Assembly: GCA_037349105.1 (NCBI GenBank)
Contig: JAYJMM010000036.1
Coordinates: forward strand, 4,004,001 to 4,068,000
DNA: 64,000 nucleotides
Source: Limnomonas spitsbergensis
Lineage: Eukaryota; Chlorophyta; Chlorophyceae; Chlamydomonadales
Reading direction: 5' to 3'
Part shown: piece after piece, positions 1 through 10,600 of the stretch
Layout of the letters: every line of letters starts with the position of its first letter
How positions within the stretch are numbered: the stretch's first letter is position 1
Notes under the pieces: generated by a model
What the model was told of the DNA's origin: nothing
The model's input: only the letters and a program-made list of their open reading frames with translations
The model's database searches: none
Position numbers and translations under genes: made by a program

Positions 1-3000
1 CATGCAAGAATGGGAGGGTATGGGCGCAGCCAATTTGCCAATGCCGTGTGACTCCATTAATTTGCATGTGTGTGCGCGCACTGTCCCGCCAAGACATAAT
101 GAGGACGGGGTGCGTGGTTGATCCTAATGGGAAAAATTGATAAGGATGTGCAAAGATCAAGGTTTGGTTATCCTGAATGGAAGGTTGTCTGGGGATATTG
201 AAGGTACTTTTACCTATTTCCAACATGGCAAGAATGCTGGTGCCGCTTGCAGTGCCATTGACTATTTCATATGAACCCCGTCCCTTATTTTTGATATGAC
301 AGGGGCCATCAAGCCTGGATGTGATATGCAGGTATCTCAATGTACCAATACCCCTGCACGTGCTGATCGGCGTAGGTTTGACCATGTTTATATTTTCCTT
401 ACTGTTAGCCGGCCCGCCTTGGAGCCAACCGCGTTTGCTAGGAGGGACAAAGGAACCTTGCAGGGAAACGATGTGACAATGAAGCAAGCTCGTAAAGTAG
501 TTTAAAGATGGAACCCGGATAGTAGGGACTTTTACGTTACAAATTTATGTACGTCTGCCTCGGTGGCGGAACATTTTGGAGCCATGTATCACCTTTCTGC
601 ATTAGTGCACGAAGTCTCCCAAAACTTTAGCCGGGCTATTGAGTGTGCCCTTATGGATTTACATAAATCGCAGGGTAAAGTTGCTTGCTATCCCAATGAG
701 TCTAAAGTTATGAAGCAGGATAGGCCTTGCAATACTTGGTATGATGACCGGTGCAAAGCTGCTAGGAAAACTTGTTTAGTGGCTGCCCAGTTTTAGGGTG
801 CTGGTTCAGGAGAGGTTAAGTTGGCCATTAGGGAATATCGCCGTATAACTCAGGCTATTAAGCGTGAATGGGAGGGTGTACAAGTAGCGGATCTACTGTC
901 AGATCTTCGGTGCCAGCCTGAGAATTTTTGGTCGGCTTATGGCAGTAACAGGAAGATCAGCCCCTTAACAGATGTGGGGGATTGGACTGAATACTTTAAA
1001 AAGCTGTTTGAACCTTCAGAGCATGTGCCTTGCCACAAAGCTGGGGATGAAACTATCCAGGCGTGTTTATTTCCTCTTCGTTTAGAAGTTCATCTTTCTC
1101 AAGCAGAGCACCTAAATTGTGTTTTTACGGAAGCCGAGATTGTGAAAGCTTTGGAAAAGACTGTGAATGGAAAGTCTGCGGGTGTTGATGGTGTCTCTAT
1201 GGAGTTTTTGAAACATGCGGTTTTTGTGACTCCTAGGAGAGTTTTTTCTCAAGAGAAGCGGCAGTATGTTTTGGCAAATCAAATTACGTTTTTGTTTAAT
1301 AGAGTTTTGGCAGATGGTTACCCTAAGGAGTGAGGCATTGAAGCACTCGTTCCGGTACCCAAGCCAAAGGGCAGTACTGCAATCAAAGACGATTATAGGG
1401 GTATTGCCGTTGGAACTGCCATATCCAAATTATATTCCCTCGTCTTACTGCAGCGTCTTGGTTCTTGGGCAGAAAGGCGGGGTTTCAGAGCCGATGGCCA
1501 GGCAGGTTTTCGACATGGACGGGGAACACCTGATAATGCTTACATTCTCCGGACCCTGAAACCCTCTAACGCGTTAGAATCTAACGCTGTCGCCTACGAC
1601 ACTCACCATTCTTAACCACATTATTGAAAAATACCATTCGGAGAAAAAAACGATTTTTGCTGCTTTCATTGATTTTAGGAAGGCATATGACTGCATTGAC
1701 AGAGATTTACTGTGGCGGAGTTTACAGAGCATGGGCGTGCATGGCCGGATTTTAGAAAGTTTAAAGGAGATGTATCAGGATGTACAAATCCGTGTACGGG
1801 TCGGTGGTAAACTGGGAGATAGTTTCTCCTCCTTTATGGGTGTTAAACAAGGAGACCCGCTGTTCCCTTAATTGTTTGGCCTGTTTATCGACCGTTTCGA
1901 GAAGTTTGTCGCAAGTGAGTGCCCTGATATTGGCGCCCGTCTTTCACATGCTTGGGCAGAGTTTTACTTTATGCTGATGATCTGGTGTTATTCGCCGAAT
2001 CGCCGGATGATCTGCCAAAACTTCTTGATGCTCTCCATATTTTTTTATTGTCGCCATGCAATGCCTTGACAGTCAATAAAAAAATCTGAAGCAGTTCTTG
2101 TTAACCAGAAATATTGCCGTCATTTGGCATCTTTGTCTTATGACGGAAGCGTTCTTGATATTAAGCCCTTTTTCATCTACTTGGGTATGTTATTTGATGC
2201 GGCAGAGGGTATGATGGGAGCAGGTAGACGTTGTGTCAACAAGGGGAGGGCAGCTTTGTATGCCATGGTCCGGAGATGTCATGAGCTTGACATACCCAAT
2301 GTTCACATTAAATGTCATATTTTGACTCTTTGGTGAAGCCTATTATGTGTTATGGGTGTGAAATTTGGGGCCCAGGTCTCCTTGCGAAAGGAGTCGGCTT
2401 GACAGATACTGGTTTCTCTAGAGATTTGGAGGTAATTCACAAGGGTTTCCTTAGGCAGTGTCTGGGTCTTCGCAAGTCTGTGGCCGAGTATGTTCTCATG
2501 AGTGAACTGCACCGTCAACCCCTTATCTTAAGTCTTTTTCAGCAGACCCTGAGTTTTTTAATAGAATTAATCTGAGGCCTGACAATGACCTTGTGAAAAT
2601 GGCTATGCAGGAAAGTTGTGATTTGGCGAAGGCTGGCACTTCACTTTGTTGGGCTGGTTTTCTGTCTACGATATTGATGACTCTGGGTATTTATTGACTG
2701 CTTCAGCCACTACCTCTTTGGATATTGAGGTCGTTGTGAATTCAGCTAGGGATCAGTGGCTTTCCAAAATTTCCAGGGACATGCCACGTACGGCCCTCTC
2801 AGTACTTGCTACTCCTGACTCAGAACGCTCGGGGTTCAAATTGTTTACTTTCTCTAAGTGGTTCCAAATTAAGCGTGATGTGAAGGAGACTTTCTGGTAC
2901 AATTTGAGTAAGCCTAATATTATTTTCGCTGTAGCCCGGTATCGGATGGGGTCGCATTGGCTGAATGTTGAGACGGGGCGCTTTGAGAAACCCTGCGTGC

Positions 3001-3298
3001 CTCGTAGCGAGAGGATTTGTAGATGTTGCAATCTTAAATGTCGGGAGGATGAGCTTCACATGATTTACTGCCCGTTCTATACAGACCTTCGTTTTCAGTT
3101 TAAGTTTGCTTTCCATAATTTCCTAGAGGACGAGGATGAGGCCATGAAACGGTCCGCAAATGGAGTGTGGGGCAAACTAAATGCTGCGGAGTCTGCATAT
3201 GTGTTCTGGAAGAAATTTGGTTGTTTTATCTTTCAGTGTATGATGAAAAGAGAGAATCATCTCAAAACTTTGCCAAATTTCCTGTCTCCCCCCTAACT
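1..3298 (+). pseudogene. Decayed non-LTR retrotransposon (LINE family A), endonuclease-RT polyprotein
   Basis: Fragments in several frames line up in the order of a LINE polyprotein. At about 110-290 there is an endonuclease (EEP-type) C-terminal half, with VILNGRLSGD, an FTYF block and a SAIDYF block. At about 700-950 comes the EN-RT linker (TWYDDRCKAARKT). At about 1130-2330 is reverse transcriptase: AFIDFRKAYDCID near 1660-1700, GVKQGDPLFP near 1840, then a frameshifted YADD box near 1970-1985. At about 2646-3296 is a C-terminal domain with a Cys/His finger (CRCCNLKC...H...C, about 3017-3075). Stops and frameshifts interrupt it at least at about 795, 1330, 1560, 1870, 2330 and 2575, so it is not functional. 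The 5' end lies outside the window. The LINE clade was not resolved. Confidence 0.88.
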
Positions 3299-3560
3299 CT
3301 CTAGGCGGTGCTCAATCGAACTCTTTTGCACCTACGTCATGTTTTATGGCTGGGGCTTATCTTCTGCACTATGGGGTTCATTACTTCATTCCCACGCCAC
3401 TGTCGTGGTTGTGTGCTAGTTGCTTGCCCAGGGGGGTCACTGGTTTTCGCTTTCTTTCCTAGTGTATCAAGTGCCTGTACCGGTTTACGGGCACATGTCC
3501 CATGCATCAAGTGTGATGCTCTGCTGGACTGTAAAAACTGCACAAAAACTTAAGTGTGGG
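3299..3560 (+). repeat. 3' untranslated tail of LINE family A
   Basis: This sequence directly follows the last LINE A reading frame. Its blocks TTGCTTGCCCAGGGG and CTCTGCTGGACTGTAAA recur in the same order at about 42475-42760, where no LINE coding sequence is present. That marks it as the mobile 3' end of the element. TGTAA, the usual polyadenylation signal of green algae, lies close to the end (about 3530). Confidence 0.7.
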
Positions 3561-4625
3561 CTCGCTTGATTTTTCTGCTGCATGGCTGCGAAAGTCCATG
3601 TTTGGTAAGACTACACTGCAGCTTCTTAAGTGTGGCAGGCCCCATAAGCCCCTAGGCATTTGTTGTGTACTCTTTATACGCTATCTATACCCCGGCCTAT
3701 CTCATTAATCCAATAGGTGTGGGAGGATCTGTCGTTTGTTTAAGTTGGCCCACCCCCAGGCCACGCGGCAGCCCAATTTTTCATTTAGACTTGGCCGATT
3801 GGCCCTGAGCTGGCTTTTAGGGCTCTGCCAGAGACAAGGCTACCCTATGAAAGTTGCCTCCTTTGACGTTTTTAGTCAAATTTTCAGGCCCAACTGCCTT
3901 ACAATTCAAACCGAACGGGGCAGTTTTTAGGCAATTTTGAACTTTGGATTCAAGACATACCCAAACACGACATCTTAACTAGGAGAAAGGTATGTGATGA
4001 GGGGATTTAGAGGTACTTAAGGAACCAGGGTGAGTCACACCTGATCCGGGGCCACACGGGTTCAAATATCGGGGAGGACGGTAAGTGTGAACGAGGTCGG
4101 AATGCCGAGTCAAACACGAGAGCACGAAAAACGTGCCATTACTTTTAAACACCCCTCACCTGCACGCACGGACGGAAAAAAAAGGGCAGGTGTGGATCCC
4201 GCCCCCTTTATGCTCCTCAATAAGACAGCACTGGGGTATCTGCCCTGATCATTCACTTCACTGGGAAATTTTCAAAAACAATAGCATCCTGACATCCTGT
4301 CATACCAATAGCCCAGTACTTACTGTTGAATGCTACTAAACAGTATTTTAAAGCACAAGTAAATTTAAGACACAAATTTGTGCACAGTGCTTCACATAAC
4401 AACACAGTTGCGTGTCGCCAGGGAAGGGTCACAGGCTGTCAACACCAAGTTTCACAGCCACCATCAAGTCATTTAACCGTCCCATCAGCACATCCAGCTG
4501 ACTGGCCCATCAGACGTTAGAGCCTCCAAACCAGGATGAGGCTGCTGGCGGTAGCTGAACAGATTTGCTACCACCCGCGTCATCATGCATACGAGCAATT
4601 CATAAAACTTGCCGACGTTTGGAAT

Positions 4626-4695
4626 TGCTCTGGGCCCGCTCAAAGCTCGGCCGCGTGGGCGCCCAGCTGTTCAGAAGGGAGTAAAGAAGGAACTA
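4626..4695 (-). repeat. Solo LINE B 3' tail, reversed
   Basis: Reads on the minus strand as the tail consensus: CTTCTGAACAG, then GGGCGCCCACGCGGCCGAGC, then TTTGAGCGGGCCCAGAG. The same order occurs after the LINE B coding end at 30027-30094. No coding sequence is attached, which fits extreme 5' truncation. Confidence 0.75.
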
Positions 4696-5499
4696 AAAGG
4701 AAGAGGGGGGCAAGGGTTGCACCTGTTTTAGGTGAAGGTACCAGCCCTGTACCAGCTTCAACTTCAGGACCCCAGAACCTTGCCCAACACCGAGCCACCC
4801 ACCGCTTTCAACGTAATGGTCCTGCGCCGCCATGGAGTTGCACCCTAGGAACAGCACCACAAACAAAATGACAAACGCACTTGCCAGGATGTAGGAAACG
4901 TGGTGAGTGGGCGGAGAGTTGCCCAACCCAGGTCGGTTTAAGAACACAAAACATTTGTCTGCTTACCAAACAGTGGGCTTGACTGGTAGAGGGCCCCAAG
5001 TTGGGCTGGCTACAGCACTCAAAGGCGGGTCAGGTTGGCTAATCCTGATGAGCCGAGATGCAGCAGCGTGCTCTATCCTGCCAATGTTGCAATGCATAGG
5101 CCCGGCCAGAGCCCATCAATAATCAACCGCTTAAGCGCCACAGAGAAACCAATGTAGGGTAGTCGTAAGCTCGGCCTGAATGGCCAACCTTAGCCACCCA
5201 TCCAATATACTTTCCTGTCTCAATACTGTTACCGTGCGTAAAATCTGTTTTGGGCCGCAACTTACCCAAGCAAGCTCTTGCTATTGTTTTGTGGCCCATC
5301 GCACACTCAAGGTGGATAACATGCAGTTAAGTCGCCCTTCACCTAAGCTCTAGCTATCTCTACCCCGTTGCTTTGTAGCCCATCGCTCACCGAAGGTGGT
5401 CGAAAAGGCAAAGTAGTCGGTGTAGGACCAAACGCCCACTGATTCCAAGCTCTTCGCCTGGGGGACATTGGTGATAAATAGGGCAGCAGACGAGCAGGT

Positions 5500-5560
5500 C
5501 AATGACGTTACACCTCTGGGCCCTGCTAAAAAAAAAGGCTTGGCGGCGTGGGCGCAGACG
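5500..5560 (-). repeat. Solo LINE B 3' tail, reversed
   Basis: The minus strand shows the GCGCCCACGC-GCC block, an A/T stretch, then GCAGGGCCCAGAGGTGTAAC and GTCATTGAC, as in the other tails. The central T-run is expanded. Confidence 0.7.
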
Positions 5561-5774
5561 GGCAGGTGAGGATACAGTTTGTCTGGAGCCAGGAGCCAGG
5601 AGCGCTCCCTCCTCCCTCCCACCCCCCTTTCCATCCCGTTAGTCCTGGCCCATTTGGGTCCTGCTAGAGGGACCCGCCCAGGACTAAATGATCCAGCAGG
5701 GCCATCAAAGATGAAAAGCAGTCAAAGCTGCATTGTGATGGTGCTCACAATTATTATGGTGGGTTAATTCAGCT

Positions 5775-5906
5775 ACATTTCAGCAAGCGAGACCTGCTGC
5801 TTGGGCCGCTGGCTGGTGAAGGTATGGTCCCCTTCCGCCCTTGCTTTAGTGTCAATGTGGTACTTTAAGGTGGTATTTCAGCAAGCAAGACCTGCTGCTT
5901 GGGCCT
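5775..5906 (+). repeat. Local direct repeat, two copies about 98 bp apart
   Basis: A block beginning TTTCAGCAAGC and containing GACCTGCTGCTTGGGCC occurs at about 5778-5808 and again at about 5876-5906, with one mismatch. No function is evident. Confidence 0.6.
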
Positions 5907-6639
5907 CGTGGTGGCTGGCTGACCGGCAGCCAGCCCAAGGTGGTGTAGCACGCACACAAGTAAAAGCACTGGCTTGACCAAACATGTAACATGATATCGC
6001 CTGGCACTCGTCATAACTACCATGAGAGTGGTCAAGCGGCCTGAAAAAAAATGAGAAAAAGGCTGAGGGGGCTGAATCAGCAGTATCAAACTACCAGTAA
6101 AATAAGTAACAGCATTTGACTCCCCAGGTGCTGGTCAGAATGGGATATCCTGGTGTTCGGGCGTTCTGATAGCTGGGGCCCCATGATGTAGCCGAGGCCC
6201 CTCGATGTCACTAAGACATGCCCCTGGGGGAGCCTCTGGAAGTGCCCATGTAGGAGCGGGCTGGGTCCGACGACGTTGCGGATGCACCTTCCGAGCGTTG
6301 TGTGTCTCTGCCTGCAGTTTCATTCTAGGTGAAGCTGGTCACTGCTGTGCAGATGGTTATGTCCATGTTAGCGCCACGCCAGTCAGCTGGAATCGATGGG
6401 AGCAGTATGATCACCATGTGGGGAGGCGGTGTCAAATGTACCGTAGACATGAAAGGCATCGTTACCAGCAAATGAGGCTGAGCTGGATGGGGCAATGCAG
6501 GGTTCTGCGGTGGCAGCCTACTACTGGAAAAGAAGGCGCTGCTGTGCATGCATTGCCTCCAGTCGGGATTTTCAGCTAGCCCAGGCCGCTCGCAGGATTT
6601 GAAGCACCTACATACCGGGGGGGAAATGGTCCAGTGGTA

Positions 6640-6890
6640 CCACTGGTGGCATCTATATCCAGAGGTTGAGGGATCGAACCTGCCACATAATCTTTTCTCT
6701 CCCCCCGACTAGAGCGCCGGGTTCCATGTACCTGCCCCCTCACATAGGAGGATGGCATGGCTGCACCATGGCCCAGGCTGTGCAAGGTAGCTGGAATTGA
6801 AGCCTAATCTTTCCCTACCAGCACCATGTGGCCGAGCGTTCAGCAGGGCCCAGCGGGTATGCACTGTTCTAAACCTACATACCGGTAAGG
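6640..6890 (+). repeat. Dispersed repeat family C, copy 1 (possible SINE)
   Basis: Shares a series of ordered blocks with 28255-28470 and 30095-30220: GTTCCATGT, CCTGCCCCC, CATAGGA, TGGAATTGAA, CTACCAGC, GGCCGAGCGTTCAGCAGGGC and TTCTAAACC. On the minus strand, GCAGGTTCGATCCC (about 6670) resembles a tRNA T-arm. The block GGCCGAGC...GCAGGGCCCAG is also the core of the LINE B tail, which suggests a LINE-SINE partnership. The tRNA origin is a guess. Confidence 0.55.
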
Positions 6891-7377
6891 TATGAACATT
6901 TATTGAAGTGTGATCGATCATCAGGGTTGTGGACTGTGAGGTTGGGGATGGGAAGCAGGACGGTGCCGAGATAGCTGCCAGACATAGTCAATGCCTCGAA
7001 TTGGTGATTGTATGTCTGGATTGCAATAGTTTGATCCTGATCTTAAGGACCGGACTGGTTGGACCGATTGATTTTGCAGTGGATCGCCAACACGGCGTGT
7101 TTGAGAGGCTATCTGGTCGATTTAAAATACAGTTTATAATTCTGCGCACTCCATGCTCCTCTCCGTGGTCTGAGTGGTGTGGCGTACAAGATTGTTTCCG
7201 TGTCAGTGGGCAGTAGTATCCTGTCCCGGGTATCATCGTCAGCGCATTTTAAATTAGGAGTTGCAACCATGTCTTCACGACCGGGCCTGCTCACTCATCA
7301 GCCAGCATCCAGGGCCATGTGCAGCTCATCCGCTTACTCGCAGCGCATCTTGAGCAACAGCACGGCCAGCACGCGAT

Positions 7378-7400
7378 GCAGCAGCAGCAGCAGCAGCAGC
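7378..7400 (+). repeat. CAG microsatellite near the 5' end of the polymerase gene
   Basis: Seven or more CAG units. The frame continuous with exon 1 reads them as Ser; the next frame reads Gln and is also open for 99 codons (7319-7618). Either frame could belong to an upstream part of the gene. I used the later ATG at 7644, so the repeat falls in the presumed 5' leader. Confidence 0.6.
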
Positions 7401-7643
7401 TTGATGCTCAAACCCGGCACCACCAGAAGCAGTTCGTTCACCATGTGTTGCTCCCCGCTGAGACCACGCGCATGGCCGACAGCGCACATCAGCAGGCCGG
7501 GTGCATCATCATTTTCGACGGCACCGATAGTCTTCGCCAGCGGCTCGCGTATCAGTGCATCCATACCGCTGCATGCTGCTCTGTCTTCAACCTTCGGCTT
7601 CCACCAACATCGCCATGAAGGCCATGCCAGGCTCGGCGCTGGG

Positions 7644-10600
7644 ATGACCACTAGCGCGAGTAAGCAGCCGCCCCAGCAGCAAACGCCAAGCGAGCTTCAG
7701 GGCGAGTTGGCCGACGCCGGCCTTAATCCGCTGTCCGACGTTTCCGATGTACAACTGCCGGCACAGCCGCAGGTGTCGCCGCTACACAAGAATATCGTGG
7801 AGTTCTGCGAGAGGATTGTGCCGACAGAGGACGAGATGAAGGTCAAGGCCACAGTCATAGAGAGGTGAGAAACTGATGTACTGCCCTCCTCGAAACAGTT
7901 TCCATGCAGGGACAGCATCCTTGCATGAAATCGTCTCCATGCGGTGATCTGCATGCGCTGTCAATTCAATTTCGGGGCTTCGAGGAGCTTCTCGATGTAC
8001 ATGCAGCATGGAAGCCTTACAGGCAGCTGGGCATTGTGGCATTGTGCCTCCTCTGTGCTCATATCCGCTTACAGCCTCCGTCTCTCCCATGCCTCTCCTG
8101 CTGGTCTGGCTACCATTTTTGGTGGATGCAGGGGCGCCGCGACCAAGCCTGTTTCTACTACTTTCTATAATCTAGCGACACGCGTCAGCACGCCCAGAGC
8201 ACTGTGTCCTTGGGGTTTAGAGACCTCCATGTTTTGGTGTTCTTTAATGCCGCGGTTGCGATGGCCACAGCGGCCCGCTGATGAGTTTGACTGCTGTTCA
8301 ACGTCGTGGTGCCATAGAACCCAGCCGGCCTGCTGATCCTCCCTGTGCCCGCCTGTCCGGCCTGCTGATCCTCCCTGTGCCCGCCTGTCCAGCCTGCTGA
8401 TCCTCCGTGCCCGCCTGTCCGGCCTGCTGATCCTCCGTGCCCGCCTGTCCGGCCTGCTGATCCTCCCTGTGCCTGCCTGTCCGGCCTGCTGATCCTCCGT
8501 GCCCGCCTGTCCGGCCTGCTGATCCTCCCTGTGCCTGCCTGTCCGGCCTGCTGATCTTCAGTGCCCGCCTGCCCGGCCTGCTGATCCTCCCTGTGTTCGC
8601 CTGTCCACCCTGTACTGTCAGCATACGCCACTGCACAAACAAGGCGTTCCCCGACGGTCACGGCCATTTCAAGGTGGAGGTATTTGGCAGCTACGTCAAT
8701 GGTCTGTCCACGTGGCAGTCAGATGTGGACCTAGTCATCACCGGCATGTATGAGCCGGACAGGTCCAGTGGAGGTGAGCGGCTGGGGCAGGGGCTGTTGC
8801 TGGTCACCTCTGGTTAACTGAGTGGACCAAAATAGCATGCTTGGGGTGGGGCCGTAGTAGATGCTTACATCCCTGTTTTGTGATGTAGGTTGTGTGCCCC
8901 TTCCTGACATGTGTGAAGGGTATGACATGAACGACTGAGACTGAACCCTGAACCTGACATCAAAACGCTCGTTCTCCCTTCCTGTCACTGGTGGCGAAGG
9001 GTACAACAAAAAGGACTTTGGACTGAGCCATGAACCTTACACCCAAACGCTTGTGCCCCCTCTCAGGCACAAGCGAAAGCTTTGGCATGGAGGACTGCAG
9101 TCTGAATGCTGAATCTGACACCCATATGCTTTGCCCTTCCCCTGACATTTATAAAGGCTTTGACCATGAAGGACTACGAATTGAAACGTGAACCGTGCAC
9201 CCAAATTCTTTTGCTTCCTTCCTGGCACGAGCGAAGGCTTTGGCATAAAGGACTGCGAATTGAGCCTGGAACCGTAAATACAAACCCTTTTATACCTCCC
9301 TGTTGCACGTATGAAGGCTATGACATAAAAGATCGCGGGCGTGTGACTGCGAAGCTGCGGAAGCTGGCCGAACAGATTCGAAAGTACAAGAAGCTGGACA
9401 TCAGCCGGCTGGCCATCATCGGAAGGGCGCGCATCCCAATCATTAAGGTGGGCTGTGGTTCGTTTTTATTGATTCTGCTACATATCAGCTACAAACCAGA
9501 TCCCCGCCAGGGGCCCAAGGTGTGGTCAGCCATGCTGCTTGGGCTTCCAGTTTAGGCCGGTCCAGGTGTGGTCCAAATGGGGCCTCTGAGGGACGCAGGG
9601 CGGCCTTCTTATTGTGGCCTCGTAGCCAAAAAATATAAACATTGTAGGTGGGGTGTGTGGGGGGGAGGTGATGTGGGGTGTGGAGGGGCCAAAAGGGTGA
9701 GGATTGCACAGCTGAGGAGCAGTATCAGGGGAAGGGACGCCAGCATGGCATGCCGCCAACAATTGGAATGCTAAGGATGGCTGATTGGACCAAGGAGGAA
9801 CAACGTCGGGGTGGGGGAGACCTGGCTTCAGGAGGGTAGCGAGGATTCCAGTTTGAGGGATGGGTCTGGGAAAGTCATGAGCACATCAGCAATTCAGCAC
9901 ATCAGCATTTTGTAAGGCAATCCCTTGCACGAGACAGCACATCGATAACGCGAGACGTCAGGCTGTAAGCCTGTACACAACCTCGGGCCAACTCTTGGTT
10001 CTGGCCTAGGCATGTGGGTGTGTCTGGGATCTGGGGCCTCTTACCCCCTCACTCCACCCGTTGGTCCTAACCTAAGGTTTGGTTTGGGATTGGCACAGCA
10101 AGGTGCCGGCTGCCAGGACCTCCTGCCACAGGCCGGACGAGGCGTGGTCCCCATCGGTCCGCTGGTGGCGGTGGCCCAGCGGTAGGCCAAAGATGGTCTA
10201 ATGCACACTGAAAAACAAAGGCTTTCCTTGATCTGAAGCATGGGTTCATCCCAGGTCACAGTATACTATTCACTTGATACGGTTCTGCTTAAGCTATCTG
10301 TCCTTTTGAGAAAGGCTGTCTGGTGCGAGCACTGAGATAACCCGTCCACCTGGATCTGCACGTGCAGCTGCGTACGCGCAACAACGTGGCGGTTGACATC
10401 TCTATCAGCGACACGACGGGACCCCGAGCAGCAAGTTTCATTATGCAGCAGGTTTGTGTCTGTGTGTGGCGGGTTTTGTGTGTGGAGAAGGTTCATTATG
10501 CAGCAGGTGTGTGAGTTTGTGTATGGTTGGGGAGATTTTTGTGTGTGGAGAAGGTTCATTTGCAGCAGGTGTGTGAGTTTGTGTATGGTTGGGGAGATTT

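Larger units (their letters stand above)
3561..7640. other. Repeat-rich spacer without a convincing gene
   Basis: No reading frame here has protein-like composition or flanking splice sites that I trust. Identifiable pieces are two reversed LINE B tails (4626-4695 and 5500-5560), short local duplications (about 5268-5395 and 5775-5906) and one copy of repeat family C (6640-6890). A short stretch near 4045-4080 contains a tRNA T-arm-like GGGTTCAAAT but no convincing tRNA. The part just before 7640 may hold 5' UTR or an upstream exon of the following gene. Confidence 0.6.

Noticed and set aside
8185..8667. 160-residue minus-strand frame rich in GRISRPDRRA-type repeats
   Set aside because: Translation of the intron 1 minisatellite in reverse. 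Exon 2 of the polymerase gene overlaps its start on the other strand.
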